A stretch of DNA of 64,000 nucleotides from Akebia trifoliata (taxonomy: Eukaryota; Streptophyta; Magnoliopsida; Ranunculales; Lardizabalaceae), in NCBI GenBank assembly GCA_017979445.1, contig CM030714.1, positions 48,127,220-48,191,219 on the forward strand. The letters run 5' to 3'. Numbering within the stretch: position 1 is the stretch's first letter; the number at the start of each line of letters is the position of its first letter. Of this stretch, positions 1-12,678 are shown piece after piece. The notes under the pieces are model-generated. The model worked only from the letters and a program-made list of their open reading frames with translations. It made no database searches and was not told the origin of the DNA. The position numbers and the translations under genes are program-made.

Positions 1-325
1 TTTGATCAATAATTACCCAAAAATGGAAGTTGCTTTCTTGAATTAATAACGATGTGCAGGCCAATTAAATGATATGGGCAAGTGGGTTTCATCCCTTCTT
101 TTCATCTTTAATTTCAAACCTTATAAGATCTCTATTCAGAAGAAAAAGCTTGTCAGGTCCCAAAATGTAAAACAGAATAGAATCTATTAAACACAGACAA
201 ACAAACATGCCCTACTGCAGGAAATGATTTTGTAAATCAGTTCCATTTATTAGAAAATTAAGTGAGTCTTTTTTTTTTTTTTTTTCTGGAAAAAAAAAAA
301 TAAACAGAGCAACACATGGACTTAC
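1..325 (-). other. Intron of the TBL gene; no further exon seen
   Basis: The sequence is AT-rich with a T15-like run followed by A-rich sequence near 270-300. I found no reading frame continuing the TBL domain, so the next exon is probably outside the window. Confidence 0.5.
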
Positions 326-880
326 CTCGAATGTCACTGAAGCCAAAGAATCTCTTCTTACAACAGTAGTCTTGCTGTTGGGTACTGAAGCATGAATCAT
401 ACAAGTTAACGATTGCCACTGATTCAGACTCAGCGAGTCACCGACAAACATGATTTTCTTACCTCTCCATCTCATCAAGAAATCCAAACCATTAAACCTT
501 AAACAACAACAACAACAAATAAGACCCATTTAGCCAAAAGCGAGACTTGTGAGCTAAATCAAGAAAAATAAATCAAAATGGCCAAATGGGTACCTTGGTA
601 ATTCACAAGAGCTTGGTTTCCATCTATATTTGAGATAGAGATTATCGGGTCGACCATACTTTTGGCAATTAAACTCAGGATCAATGAAGGGACAAGATGA
701 TGAATCATAGAGAGGATATGAAGAGTCGAAAATCCAACTTCCTTGAAAGAAATTACAGCTACTCATTTGTTTTCTACCTCTTAAACTAGTCAAGTTGTAT
801 GATTCCTCTGTTCTAGCTTGTTTCATAAACAAAAACAAGAAGAAAAACAAAGGGGAGACTACTTGGATTCGAAAACCCAT
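326..880 (-). CDS. Trichome birefringence-like (TBL) protein, 5' part
   Basis: TBL proteins are Golgi enzymes that O-acetylate wall polysaccharides. Two exons are visible on the minus strand: 880-594 and 497-326, joined by a GT-AG intron with an Arg codon (AGG) split across it. The protein starts MGFRIQVV, has a hydrophobic stretch at about residues 7-19 (signal peptide or anchor), then the Cys-rich PMR5N-type domain from CNFFQGSW with [17 protein letters not shown] and LKYRWKP, and in exon 2 the GDS motif ([15 protein letters not shown]) that marks the family's esterase domain. I chose this Met because an upstream in-frame Met (1012) adds a long AT-rich, UTR-like stretch. A donor GTAAG follows position 326. 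The C-terminal half with the DxxH motif must lie beyond position 1. The sequence looks closest to the TBL38-TBL43 group from memory; the subgroup is a guess. Confidence 0.85.
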
Positions 881-3623
881 CTTGGATTTCGATCCTAAAT
901 AATGAAACAAAAGACTAGAACTGTGAAGGAAAAGCTGTCTGAGAATGAGTTTATATATAAAGAGAGAAAGAGCGGTTTTTAATATATAATTTTTAATGAA
1001 TTTTATTTCCAACGTGAGTTGAGAAAAATCTTGGATGGATTTTGTCGTGGAGTTATAGCATGTGAGGTTGGGTTGTCTTTCTTTGTTTTTATTTTATTTT
1101 TAATGTTGAAATTATGAGCCTTATTTATTAATTCTATAAATTTTCTCTTAAAAAAAAAGGAAAGAAATACTAAGATTTTGGTTTTTAGATACAGATCCCC
1201 CTAACCAGAAAACAATAATAAGCAATATTTTAAGACTCAGCCGACTCGAGTCGACTTTACTTGATTAAACTTTATTCAATTTTTGAGGTGACTCAATAGT
1301 AAGACATGTGAACCAACTCTTCTGACTTAAAAAAAAAAAAAAGGTGATTTAGGGAGTAACCGATCTCTTTTTATTTTTCTTGTTTTCTTTTGTATTTCAT
1401 TAAATATGATATCCCCACACCCTTTTAAGATGGGAGTAGTCCTTAAGCAAGTGATTTTTTGCTTATACAATGCTCACCGACTCTCTAACACGTGCCACGT
1501 TAAATCTAACTATGGTAATTTTTTAAATTTTAGATGCATTTAATATACGTGGGCTCATGTGATTGGAGGATACACGATTCTATGAGCAAAACAAATTTTG
1601 ACCTTATGATTGCACTTCCAACCTTTTAAAGTTTTTTAATGTACAATAAAATAAGTTAAAAGACCAATCAATTTCGAACACACGACCATAAGGAGGAAAC
1701 CCTTATAACTAGTTTTACCATTGAACCAAATACCTTTGGTGGTTAGAAAGAGTTAAGCTCATAGTAAGGATTGTGGGACTTAGAAATCTTCAAAAAACTT
1801 TAGAGGTTAAGGAATTTGTTCTGGAATAGAATTTTCAGAAATAAGTTCATAAGAATTTGACTTAGTCAAATCCTTAAAAAAATTTACATCTATAGATTCA
1901 ATGATGTCACTAGTATCCATGTCAAGAAAATGATAAATTAGACTATTCTAAATAAGCATACTTGTCGATAAAACAAATATACAATAAAAAAAATTTCATC
2001 TCAATTATTATTCATCTATAATCATTGAAGAGGTAACTTGGGCTTTTGAGATTTACTTTAGATACATCTTCTACATTGGGAGAACTTGAATTGAAGAAAA
2101 AGATCAAAGTTTTTATGTATCTCAAGAAAGATTATTTAGTTTTTACTTTTATATATTTAATTCGTGGTACAATATATTATTTTCCTTAATAATTCGATTC
2201 AGACCTCAATTTAAAATATATATTCTCAAACAATCCTCTACCCCCTTAAAGCAAATTATTTTTCTTACATTTTTTATATTAATTAAAAAATAATTTCTAA
2301 ATAAATAAAAAGAATTGAGAGTCTGACTTTGAAGCCGATAGGCAGCTTCAAAATTTGGGTTGAAACTTATTAGCAACATTACACATGTTTTTTTTCTATT
2401 TCTTTCACAACCCTACATTCTTATTAATATTTAGACACCACTTGTAATCCAACGTAGATGTTTCTATCAACTTTTGAAGCAAACTGTGAACTTCAGAGTT
2501 TTTTCCTTAAAAAAGAAGTTGGGATACATAACGGTGACCCATTCAAAGGTGTCCATTCGGATCATGACTCTTAATCTCATTGTCTTCATCCTCTCCAAAT
2601 TCCATTACTAAAATCGACAAGTAGCAAGACATCCTAAATTCCTAACCAAACAAGGTACACCCTTTCTCTTCTTCATCAGGGTTTATTAATTGCTATAAAA
2701 GAGATTCGCACTTAGTGAAGTTGGGGACGATGACGATTTATCCCTCTCTTTTTTTTAAATCATGCTTTTAAGTTTTTATGTTTTTTTTATCGATTTATCT
2801 ACTTTTTCCTTTTCTTATTGAATATTTTAATAAAATTTTATATTGTTGATCTAATAGTTATATATTTTGTTAATCAGTTACTCTTGTCGACATTCCAATT
2901 GATCTCACTCTGAGGTTTTCAAGGAATTCGAATTCTCTCAATCCATATTCTCCAAAAGATTGAAGGAGGAACTCATTATCATTAACTTGTACATGTTAGG
3001 ATAAGAGAAATGGTGATCTTATATCTTTTTAAAGTGGTCGTGGTTTCATATGAAGGAACAAAAGGTTAAAAGGAATTCTTAAATTAATATAATTGCTCCA
3101 TTTTGTAATCTTAATTGAAATATTATTTTTTATTTTTATTTTTGAAGTATATATATTGACACAAAATGGTAAAAAATTTATGATTATTTTATCAAATGAA
3201 ACAATATAATCAACTACAATGAAAGTTGATTTGGATTCTAAAATCCAATTATTTCATATATTCCAATATTTGGTTGATATTGTAATAATGCATTTCCCAT
3301 ATTAAGTCACATACATTTTTGGAATCTGTTTCATTCAATTTTACATCAAAATAACAATTTTCATTCTATATATAGAAATTGACTATATATTATTCTGTCA
3401 CTTTTATTATTTATTTGTTTACTCTCTTTCGTAAATCTAAATCCAACTTAAGGGCATAAAGATAGATTCATTAAAGAGAATTATGAAATGGCATATATAA
3501 CTTTTTCCATTAATTAAAAAATTAAGATTTTAAATCTTATTAAAGGGCATTTTGTGCAAAAAGATTACCACATGGGCGTTAGCACAATCCAACACATAGT
3601 CTTCTAGATTTCACAGAAAAACT
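881..3623. other. Gene-free spacer, promoter side of TBL gene
   Basis: No coding signal was found. A possible decayed foldback element spans about 1440-1615: TTTTTTGCTTATA near its left end matches the reverse complement of a motif near 1590 (TTGCTCATA). The rest is AT-rich sequence with nothing recognised. Confidence 0.4.
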
Positions 3624-3639
3624 TATATATATATATATA

Positions 3640-4018
3640 GGGTCCCGTTCGCCACCCTTAGTTTTACCACACACTTTAACAAACGCGTTTTGTCTTACAT
3701 GGGTTAGAAGTTTCGGAATGAGCTGATTTTTGGTGAGGATGATCTCTATGGTGAGGAGATCATCCTCACCAAAAATCAGCTCATTCCAAAACTTCTAACC
3801 CCATCAAAATTGATTTACAAAAAATGGACGGTCCACGATTTTTCAACGTGTAAACATGGGGCTAAACATTTCGGAATGGGCTGATTTTTGGGGAGGATGA
3901 TCTTCTAATCATAGAGATCATCCTCACCAAAAATCAGCTCATTCCAAAACTTCTAACCCATGTAGGACAAAAAACGTTTGTTAAAGTGTGTGGTAAAACT
4001 TAGGATGCTGAACATTTC

Positions 4019-4020
<2 letters not shown>
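3640..4020. mobile_element. (TA)n-flanked foldback element, copy 1
   Basis: This 381-bp element lies between a TA run ending at 3639 and another beginning at 4021. Its ends are inverted repeats of about 75 bp (left GGGTCCCGTTCGCCACCC, right GGGAAATGTTCAGCATCC when reversed; both continue into CACACTTTAACAAACG and CATGGGTTAGAAG). Inside are two further hairpins built on GCTGATTTTTGGTGAGGATG and its complement. It has no coding capacity. It is a MITE-like non-autonomous DNA element that appears to target TA microsatellites, as reported for rice Micron elements; that family link is inference. Confidence 0.8.
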
Positions 4021-4053
<33 letters not shown>

Positions 4054-4057
<4 letters not shown>

Positions 4058-4434
4058 CGCGTTATTACGACCCCCTTTGCGACCCCCTTTGCGACACACC
4101 TTTTTGTCTTATATGGGCAAAAATGTTTGGAATGGGCTGATTTTTTGTGAGGATGATCTCTATGGTGAGGGGATCATCCTGGCAAAAAATCATCCCATTC
4201 CAAAACTTCTAACCCCATCAAAATTGATTTACAAAAATTGGACGGTCTATAATTTTTCAACAAAAATCGGACGGTCTAGAAGTTTTGGAATGGGATGATT
4301 TTTTGCCAGGATGATCCCCTCACCATAGAGATCATCCTCACAAAAAATCAGCTCATTCCAAACATTTTTGCCCATATAAGACAAAAAGGTGTGTCGCAAA
4401 GGGGGTCGCAAAGGGGGTCGTAATAACGTGACCC
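4054..4434. mobile_element. (TA)n-flanked foldback element, copy 2
   Basis: This element is also 381 bp and is separated from copy 1 only by a TA run (4021-4053). It is a nearly perfect palindrome: the left end, with two repeats of GCGACCCCCTTT, is mirrored at the right end (AAAGGGGGTCGC twice). The core hairpins match copy 1 but the outer 60-70 bp are unrelated to it, so core and termini behave as separate modules. No coding sequence. Confidence 0.8.
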
Positions 4435-4454
4435 ATATATATATATATATATAA

Positions 4455-5431
4455 ACTTCAAGCTTTTTAAAGCTTGAACCAAGGTTTTGAAAATGGATGT
4501 CTTTTGAACTGCCACGGAAATCTCAAATTATTAAGAGTATTTATCAAATGAAATCTAAGGAATTTACTTTTAGAAATTTATTTTTTGGAATCCATACCTA
4601 AATACTTTATATTTGATTTATTTTGTAAATATTGGTTGTCTTACATGAACATAACAATAGTCAAGTTTGACGAGCATGTCTGTGTGGTACTTTGTAAGCC
4701 TGACAAATGGTTGACTTCGGATTTCTAGGTTCTTAGATTAAAAGAATGTTTAGTGGTTGATTGCATGGTGACATGTGCAAACTTTCTAAAATTGATCATA
4801 TGTTGATGTGTGTAAATGCACATTAATAGACTTATTGCATAGAGTTGAATGAATTAGTTTGATTTTTGGAGGTTTGGAGAATGTGTAGTTCGTACTTAGG
4901 TATATAAGTGAAAAATCAAAATTATGATTATAATTCTCAAATTTGATTATTATATTAGATTAATACATATTCTTTTTCATTGTTATTTGTGTGATTAAAT
5001 AGATTATAATATAACTTATTTAAAATTTATTAGAATATATTACTAACATTAGGACTCAAAATATGGTATGGATCATACAGCTCGCACGTGCAAGGTTAAC
5101 TATCATATAAAAAGTGATTAATTAAAATGTTTTCTAAATTAAAAGAAAAACGAAAAAACTTACCTAAACAAACAAGCCCTAAAGAAGAAGCGGATTTTGA
5201 AACGGGGACCATGGCATTAACGCAACTTGAATCACTTGACCCATTTGTCACGTGTGTCCAGTGTCACGCACAAAACTTTGACCACTTGTGACATTGGAAG
5301 TTGATATGACCGTCTCCGGTGGCGAGGGTGCGGTGGTTGTAGTTTTTTGGACCAACGACTGTCATCCACTCAAGGACATTTTAGTAAATTTCCTTTTTTT
5401 TTAATTAAATTGGAAAGTGGAAATTTGTTAG
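4455..5431. other. Gene-free spacer
   Basis: AT-rich sequence with no credible coding exon, RNA gene or clear repeat. Confidence 0.4.
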
Positions 5432-5818
5432 AGAACTGCTATTGCCACCCCAACTTTTATTTATTACTTCTCAATTAAAAATAAAGAAAATAAGTGAATG
5501 TTGGAGAATAAGTAAAAGTTGGGTAATAGAAGATGTCTTGGGGGGTTTTTATTTTTTATTTTTTATGTTGTTGTTGTTGTTGTTAGATTTCTATATTTTG
5601 ATTTTAGGATTTTACGTGAGTCTGATCATACTTGTAAACACCTATTGCATTTGTTTGAACGAGTGTTATAATGTTGAGATTTTAAGTTGAGTTAAACCTT
5701 TGTAATGTTTGAAAAATATGTTTTAATCTTTAATTGGGGTGTGATAATTAATTTAATAAATTAGAGTGTAATAAGTAAATATTAGGGTGCCAATAGAAGC
5801 TCTCAAATTTTAGAACAA
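5432..5818. mobile_element. MITE with CTATTG-CACCC termini
   Basis: The terminal inverted repeats (TIRs) pair: left GAGAACTGCTATTGCCACCC, right (reversed) GAGAGCTTCTATTGGCACCC. The interior holds AATTAAAAATAAAGAAAATAAG and a (TTG)n run near 5566-5585. Related sequence recurs at 50036, 53003 and 53890-55010. This copy lacks the hAT-like insertion present in those copies, so it serves as the empty site. Confidence 0.7.
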
Positions 5819-6185
5819 TATCTCATTATCTAATGCTTGGACAGTTTAACTAACTATTGTTTTTAGTTAATAAAATGCCATGTGGCAAGATTAGTGCGAC
5901 CGATATTATGTGGGCCCACTCTATTATTTGAGGGCATCATTGTGGGTTCCGCTAGTATTGTTAACAATACGAAGAAAAAGACTCCTCATATTGGGAATTA
6001 AGGAAGAGATAGTAAGTTTCATAATCATAAATCTTTTTTCTTTGTGCATCCCAAAGCAAAGGATCTATATGATTATGTGATGGAGGTGTCTAAAAAAAGA
6101 AATTTAGATTATAACGACTCATTTTCATATGATTGAAATCATATGAGAACATAAAGAAATCGCTTCAAAATTTGATAGCCATAAA

Positions 6186-6334
6186 GAATTTGATTCAAGA
6201 TTAATATGGAAAAATAAATAAAGATTCAAACGCACAAAAAATATAAAGATTTATGTGATTACGTTAAGATTTAGGAACATCTATGGATTCACAATGACTC
6301 CACTAGAAAGAGAAAATTATTTATATAGATTATA
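6186..6334. repeat. Dispersed repeat, shared with 7279-7415
   Basis: Both places carry GATTCAAGA(T)TAATAT, AAATAAATAAAGAT.CAAAC and a block GTTACGTTAAGATTTAGG followed by ACATCTATGGATTCACA. Looser matches lie at about 13890, 16980 and 20580. It resembles debris of an LTR retrotransposon, but no complete LTR or coding domain is visible. Confidence 0.45.
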
Positions 6335-6655
6335 GGGTAGTGTTTGACAGCCAATGTTGGGAGTCAAAAATTTTTTATATGACTTAAAAGTTTTGAATTT
6401 GGATGATTTTTTTTATGAGGATGGTCTCCATGGTGAGATCATCATTAAAAAAATCATTTTAATCTAAAACTTCTAACCCCATCAAAAGTGATTTACAAAT
6501 TAACGATAACAATTTTAAGCCACTTTTAATGGGATTAGAAATTTCAAGTTGGGCTGATATTTTGTAAGGATGATCTTCTCATCATAATTATCATCCTCAC
6601 AAAAAATTGGCCCATTCCAAAGCTTCTAACCCATATAGGACAAAGGTGTTAGCTT
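6335..6655. mobile_element. Decayed foldback element, same family as 3640-4434
   Basis: The core hairpins are recognisable (GGATGATTTTTTTTATGAGG, GGTGAGATCATCATT, GGGCTGATATTTTGTAAGG, CATCCTCACAAAAAATTGG) with the spacer ACCCCATCAAAAGTGATTTA. The ends are degenerate and no TA run remains. Confidence 0.65.
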
Positions 6656-8162
6656 CTAAGACCAACTAGTTCCACATCATTAATCGTTGGTTGCACACCA
6701 AATTAAAAAAATCCCCCCCCCCCTTCCTTTTTTTTTCTTTTTTGATTTTTTTTTTATAACCTCTATTAACCTACAAATTGCACCTCAATACGTAACCTTC
6801 TAGGATTTAAAATTTTTCATCTTTTTGTAGTTTTGTATTATTTACTCGTTTTGTATTTTGCTTGTGATTTATTTTTCTCATGATTGATGTTGCACATGTT
6901 CTTTTTGTGTCTACTTTAAGATATTAATTTTCGAATCACTCTTTAGATTTTGTTTAAAAAATAATATGAGCCCATGTTTGAATCTCATCTCTTGATCTTC
7001 ATGATTTCTGATCTAGCTAAAGTGTTGATAGAAATGTTTATTTTTTTATTCTATAATGCAAAAGCATTGGATTTTTGTTTACTCTTTTGCAATTGTTCTT
7101 TAAATAGAAAGAAGAAAAGAATTATAAAAATATGAGTGCAACATTTTTTTTAAATTATTTTTGGAGTGCAATCACCCAAATAAAGTGCAAAGGGGAATTT
7201 TTTAAGTGATGGAGTGCAATTGATAATAGGCAATGTGCAACTAGTCGGTCCTTTAGCTTGTCGAACATGACCCTCGATTATAACGAATTCGATTCAAGAA
7301 TAATATAAAAATAAATAAATAAAGATGCAAACATACAAAAATTTATGTGGTTACGTTAAGATTTAGGTACATCTATGGATTCACACCCACGAAAATTATT
7401 TAATTAGATTATAACATCTCACCTAATAAAGAAAAATAATCTTTAATTAGTCACAACAATGTGGTACGGCTCGAGCTGATTCGATTTCTCCCTTACAACC
7501 CATTGAAACCACTCAAATTCAAGTCAAATGACATTATAGTTTATTTTTAAAATAGAATTATCCTTGCAAAAGTTAGGAAATATTCAAAACTTGCAATCTA
7601 AATTATCCATTGAGATTAAGAACAAAAATGATCAAATTGGATTTTATTTATTGATCTAGAGTAGAGTCATCATTACCCTTGTTTAAAAAAAAAAAAAAAA
7701 AAAATCTTTAGAAAGGAAATATTTTCTTCTATAATTTGTATAAAAAAATACTTTTAAAAGTAAGAATTTCCTTTTTTTCAAATAGAAATGAAAGAAAAAT
7801 CTTCTAAGCTTTCAGACAAGGAGGAGTGCTACAGGTCACTTGTCACAAAGGAAATTCTAAACTACACGTCTAATTAGTGGGTCAAATGATTTGGAAATAT
7901 GAATAGAAGATGATGTCGACCTTCTTCTTTATGATTTATTTCATTAAAACTATAACGAAATAAGATAAGAGACAGAAAGAAGGAAGAGAAGAAAGAAAAA
8001 AAGAAGTTAATGTCTTTTTTAGCTGCCGATTACAAGTTGCAATGTGGTGTGTCTTTTAGAGAAAGAAAAATTCAAGATATTAATTATTACTCCAGAGACA
8101 AATAATTGGAACTGTTTGGTTTTCTCTTTGTCTCTTCCCTTCACTCGCAAACATCTAACCAC

Positions 8163-8203
<41 letters not shown>

Positions 8204-9220
8204 TAATTTAGAATTAATTAATTATAACAATTTTGCATCTCTATCCCTCTCTCTCTCTCAATGATAAAAGCTTCATAATAAAAGCATATTTTGCATGGCT
8301 GCCTCTCCCTCTAGTCCCGTTATAAAGTCTTTTTCAATGATTCCAACCACACGTATACGCAATGTTCTAAAGCCGTCCAATTTTTATTTAAAGCTAAACA
8401 AGATAGATTTGAGACTTAGAGACTTGAGACTTGAGACTAGAAGACTTGAGTGCTGTCAATAAAACAAGGGTCATTGGAATCGGAGGGTATTTCGGTAAAA
8501 AGTGTATTTATTGCACTTTAAACAAGACCCTAAAACAAATAACCATATCAAGATTTTGACATAATTTCATCAAACACTTATTTAACATGGTTAGGGTTGT
8601 TGATGTATAGGATCAGATTCAAACAAAATTAATTTGAAATGTTTCGATATGATAATTTTGGATTAGGATCGAGGATTTGGATTTCGATAAGGGATCAATC
8701 CAATAATAATCCATTTTGATAGCATCTTAGATTGGTTTTGGATCAACCATACCAATCCATAAGGGACCCAATCGAACAAAATGTGAGAAAATATGTATAC
8801 TTGTTTTTGGGTGAGATTAGGGTTCAATGATTAGTAGCTAGGTGAAAATGGTTATGGTTTCAACACTCACATACCTTAATTAACTTAGTATATTGGCAAG
8901 ATGAGAAAATGAGTAATTATAAATAAATATATGGAATTTATTTAGATTTAGCAAATCAAATTGGTTTTAATCTGATCCAGACAAGAACAATTATCATTAG
9001 ATTGGATATGGATCATAATATTGAACCTATAAAAACATGAGCCAATCCAATGCTTTGGATTCGATCCAATCCTTACTGGATTGGTCCTAGATCAACCCTG
9101 ATCCACTAAAAGCCCTAATCATGGCTTTATGACTCGGCCAATCATATTGTGACTTGGACGAGTTGGAATGGGATTTGAACTATATGTCTCGAGTTCAATC
9201 TATTTAGAGAATTTGAAAAA
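6656..9220. other. Gene-free spacer with (CT)17
   Basis: 7279-7415 is the second copy of the dispersed repeat listed at 6186. A pure CT microsatellite occupies 8167-8200. A poly-A run lies at 7683-7704. From about 8640 to 9110 there are many variants of GGATT(G)GATCC, suggesting an old degenerate repeat. No gene was found. Confidence 0.45.
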
Positions 9221-9388
9221 ATCATGATAATCTGACACTCCTTTTTTGTATGCTCTTTGTATTGTCCCTTCACAAAATTTTAGATCCATTGCTTTGGAAT
9301 GCATAAACACAAATATTTATGATTTTGTACGATTTTGTGAAGAAAGTGTACAAATAGCGTACAAAAAAGGAGCGTTAGATTATCACGA
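9221..9388. mobile_element. MITE, TIR CGTGATAATCT
   Basis: The left end ATCATGATAATCTGACACTC followed by CTTTTTTGTATGC is mirrored at the right end: reversed AGTCGTGATAATCTAACGCT followed by CCTTTTTTGTACGC. The internal arms (TTCACAAAAT) also pair. No coding sequence. The outer motif is shared with the element at 10104. Confidence 0.7.
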
Positions 9389-9689
9389 CTCAACTTAAAA
9401 TTTGTATTTTTCCCCCCAAGTCAGTAGACAACTTTTAACATTTTAAATGTTTGTGATTGGTGTATAGAAGATTTTGAGGGGATAGATGGATAATATTTTT
9501 TGGATTATCCAACTAGACAAATCACTCTAAGCATGACGATCGTTAATGTCATCAAATAGTGGATCCTAATATTATTAAATATATTAAAAATCTAATTTAA
9601 AATAACAATTTAAATGAATAATTCCTATTTTTAAATTCTAATAAGCTTTTAACTATGATATTATATTAGAATGGATTTAATGGACTAAA

Positions 9690-9895
9690 TTTTGTGAGGA
9701 TGATCTCCAAAAGGGAGACGTCTTGAGTTCAAGCTCCCTCATTAGCCACCCATAAAGATATCAGGCATGTGTGGTATTGCATGTACCTGAGGATTTGGAC
9801 GAGATATAGTGATTAAGGAGGCTAGTTGTCTCACTCTTGGTAGTCCGGATTCGGACCTATGGGTTTGGACTCCATCATAAAAACTAAAAATAAAA
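9690..9895 (+). mobile_element. Possible degenerate SINE
   Basis: A tRNA box-B-like motif (GAGTTCAAGCTCC, about 9724-9736) is followed by about 130 bp of mixed-composition sequence and an A-rich tail (9880-9897). The box A is unclear. Related in plan to the SINE-like insertions at 12679 and 17288, but weak. Confidence 0.3.
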
Positions 9896-10103
9896 AATTG
9901 TATAGAGTAAGCTTCTTTTCCCACAATCATTTGTTATTTAGAAATTTTATGATGGTTGAGAAGAAATTTATACAATCAGATCATGTTTCGAAAATTATTT
10001 TAACTCTCAAGGATCAAAAATCGATAGATATTTTTCCATCTCAATAAGAAAATCTGTCTGTAGGTTAATGCTTTTGCCACAAAAATCATAGTTCTACTTT
10101 AAA

Positions 10104-10331
10104 TCGTGATTATCTAATTACCCCACGTGGTACAATCAATCGACTTTCTTGATGTGACAAATTCGGGAACCATGGATCTACATGCCTCGGGATACAAAAC
10201 TTGACTCCCCCATAAAAATGTGTATCCCGAGGGAACCTTGTATCCCGAGATGTACAGATCTATAGTTCCTGAACTTGTCATGTCAGGAGAGTCGATTGAA
10301 TATGCCAGGTGGGGTAATTAGATTATCACGA
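10104..10331. mobile_element. Foldback MITE, TIR CGTGATTATCTAATTACCCC
   Basis: This is an almost fully palindromic 228-bp element. Left CGTGATTATCTAATTACCCC, then CAATCGACT, GGGAACCATGGATCTACAT and CTCGGGATACA, is repeated in reverse on the right (CGTGATAATCTAATTACCCC, CAATCGACTCTCC, GGAACTATAGATCTG). The Y-CTCGGGATA-C core recurs in the element at 38666. Confidence 0.8.
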
Positions 10332-10335
10332 CTCT

Positions 10336-11730
10336 TCTAGCAAAACCAGTGATTAGTACTAAGACCCAAGATTTTAATTTTTTAATTTTTAAAAAAATTG
10401 TAAAATAATATTACCACATGCAAGTGGGGCACACCCTTAATTCTATAAGCCTCACCTAGGCTACCTAGGTTGAAAGTCAAAGTGATTGGATAATCACAAC
10501 CATCTATTCTATGGGTTTCCATCGTGACCCTTCACCAACCGTATTGTCGCCTACAAGGTTGTTATATGTCTATGCTTTGGCCTGGTCCCTAGTGAGATTT
10601 TTCTGTGCTGGAGCTGTCGAATGGGAGGTCCATGTCCCCACCGCTTCTATGTTCGACACGTATTCATATAATACTTAAAAGAGATCACAAACCTCCAAAG
10701 CTTGATGGATACTTTCCCTACATTTCCACGGTTTTAGGCTGTACTTGATGATCTCCAAATTAAATTCATGTAAATCTCGAGGTCATCCAATGGTTTGGAC
10801 TTTTAAAACCTGTTTTTATTTTTATTTTTTTGCCAATAAATTTATATTTAATGAGATCAATGGTATTATCATTCATCATCCATAGATTTTACCAATTAAG
10901 TTAACTTTAAGATGTCTCTTTTATTCGGGCTGTCAATGATTCGATCTGAGACCAATCAAATAAGGATCTGAAACAGACCAATAAGGAACAAATTGGACCC
11001 ACGTCACGTCAGATCAAGTATTAAATCCAAGGTGTATTTAATGCATTATATATTGTGCCCTTTGGGCACACGTTAAAAAGACGTTTCTTATTATGATATC
11101 TGGTGGGGGTCTATACCCATAATAATTCAACACATGAAAAAAAATTCGATACGAGATTAATTTGAGTAATTTAAAATTTTGGTTAAAAATGATTCACGTA
11201 TAATTTGAGTTCATCCATCTAAAAAAATTTCAAAAGTTGGAGTGATGAAAAAATCATGAGTGATTCGCTAAAAGTCAAAAAACCGATAATTTTTCCAATG
11301 AGTAGAATTACACAATGATTTTAATGGGTTCTTATATTATTTCAGAGACTTCGTGCACAATTCATGACTTATTTCGAGAATCGCTAGTTATCGATCTGTC
11401 TTAATCTCATATTATCTTGCAAAAAATTAAGGAAAAAAGAAGAAAATATTGTTAAGAAGGTGACATAAAAAATTATGCCACCGAGACATGGATATTTGAC
11501 CTTTTATCAGTTGGTGGTAACGGAAGGTAGAAGTGAGGAAGGAATCTCGGACTCAATGTCACCTTAAACTACGTTTGGTGGGCTACTTTAGGTGGTGGGC
11601 TTAGATATGGGCCCACTTGCAGAGTACTTGGATGGTTTTATTAGGAGTAGTTGCGTGTTAATTAAGCACCTAATCCCCTTGACAACAGCATCTCTTTTAG
11701 GCCACTGACCTTTGCCTTACTTTAACTTAA
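10336..11730. other. Gene-free spacer
   Basis: No coding exon, RNA gene or clear repeat was recognised. Confidence 0.4.
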
Positions 11731-12007
11731 AGAAATAGGTAAGTTGAAGACTTGAAAATTATTTGTTTTAACAATCAAGGAGAATATGGATTAATGACAC
11801 CAATTATTGGTGTCGATACCTCTCCATGGATATGTGTCTCTTGTGATAAAATACTTTTAGATTGGGTCAGTCGTTTTTATTCGGTTTAGAACTTTCCGTA
11901 ATTTTCTTCAATATATGCTTATTTATTTTTCAAATTTAAATTTCACAAATTGAATTTGAATTTTATATGAAAGAAATAAGAGAAAAGAACAAAAACTAAA
12001 AACAATA

Positions 12008-12290
12008 ATGCTGAAGTGACCTCAGACTGGAATCTCATATCACACTTCTTGACGTGAAAGTGTATGAGAACCATAGATGCTTTTTATCGATATATGATAA
12101 ACAATGACAACAATAATGCTGAAGTGACCTCAATTCGGAACCTCATATCGCACTTCTTGACGTGAAAGTGTATGGGAATTATAGATACTTTTCATCAAGA
12201 TACGAGTGAAAACGCATCTATGCTTCCTATCCACTTTCACGTCAGGAAGTACGATATGAGGTTCCAGCTTGAGGTCACTCCAACACCTAT
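12008..12290. repeat. Direct plus inverted repeat block in copy A
   Basis: A module of about 100 bp (AATGCTGAAGTGACCTCA ... ACTTCTTGACGTGAAAGTGT ... CATAGATGCTTTT) occurs twice head to tail, then a third time in reverse (CACTTTCACGTCAGGAAGT ... TTGAGGTCACTCCAAC). It is probably a foldback transposon. The equivalent block in copy B is 15150-15440. Confidence 0.7.
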
Positions 12291-12678
12291 CTTTACTATT
12301 ATATTGAGAGAAGAATGAGTATTGTTGATGCAAAATTATAGTAATTATTTTTATTTTTTTTCAAATAATATAATGTCTTGTATATTCGTTTACTATGTAA
12401 TATGTAATAATCGACCTAGATACCAATTATTCGAAAATACAGGGTTATCTCAAAGTTCTGTTGGGGCAATTCCCCTCACAAGCTCCTTACTAGCTCCGCC
12501 CATGGCTTGGGCTTGGAATGTTAAGGGATTCCAAAACAAAAATTTATCTTCTGAGAAAAATATTGTATTTGCCCTAAAAGATTAAAACTGATGTCTAAGA
12601 AATATGCATTTTCCCTCTAATCCTAACAGTTATGTCGATAGAGAGTCTCAACCGTGGGTTGAAGTTAGAAAAGTCAAA

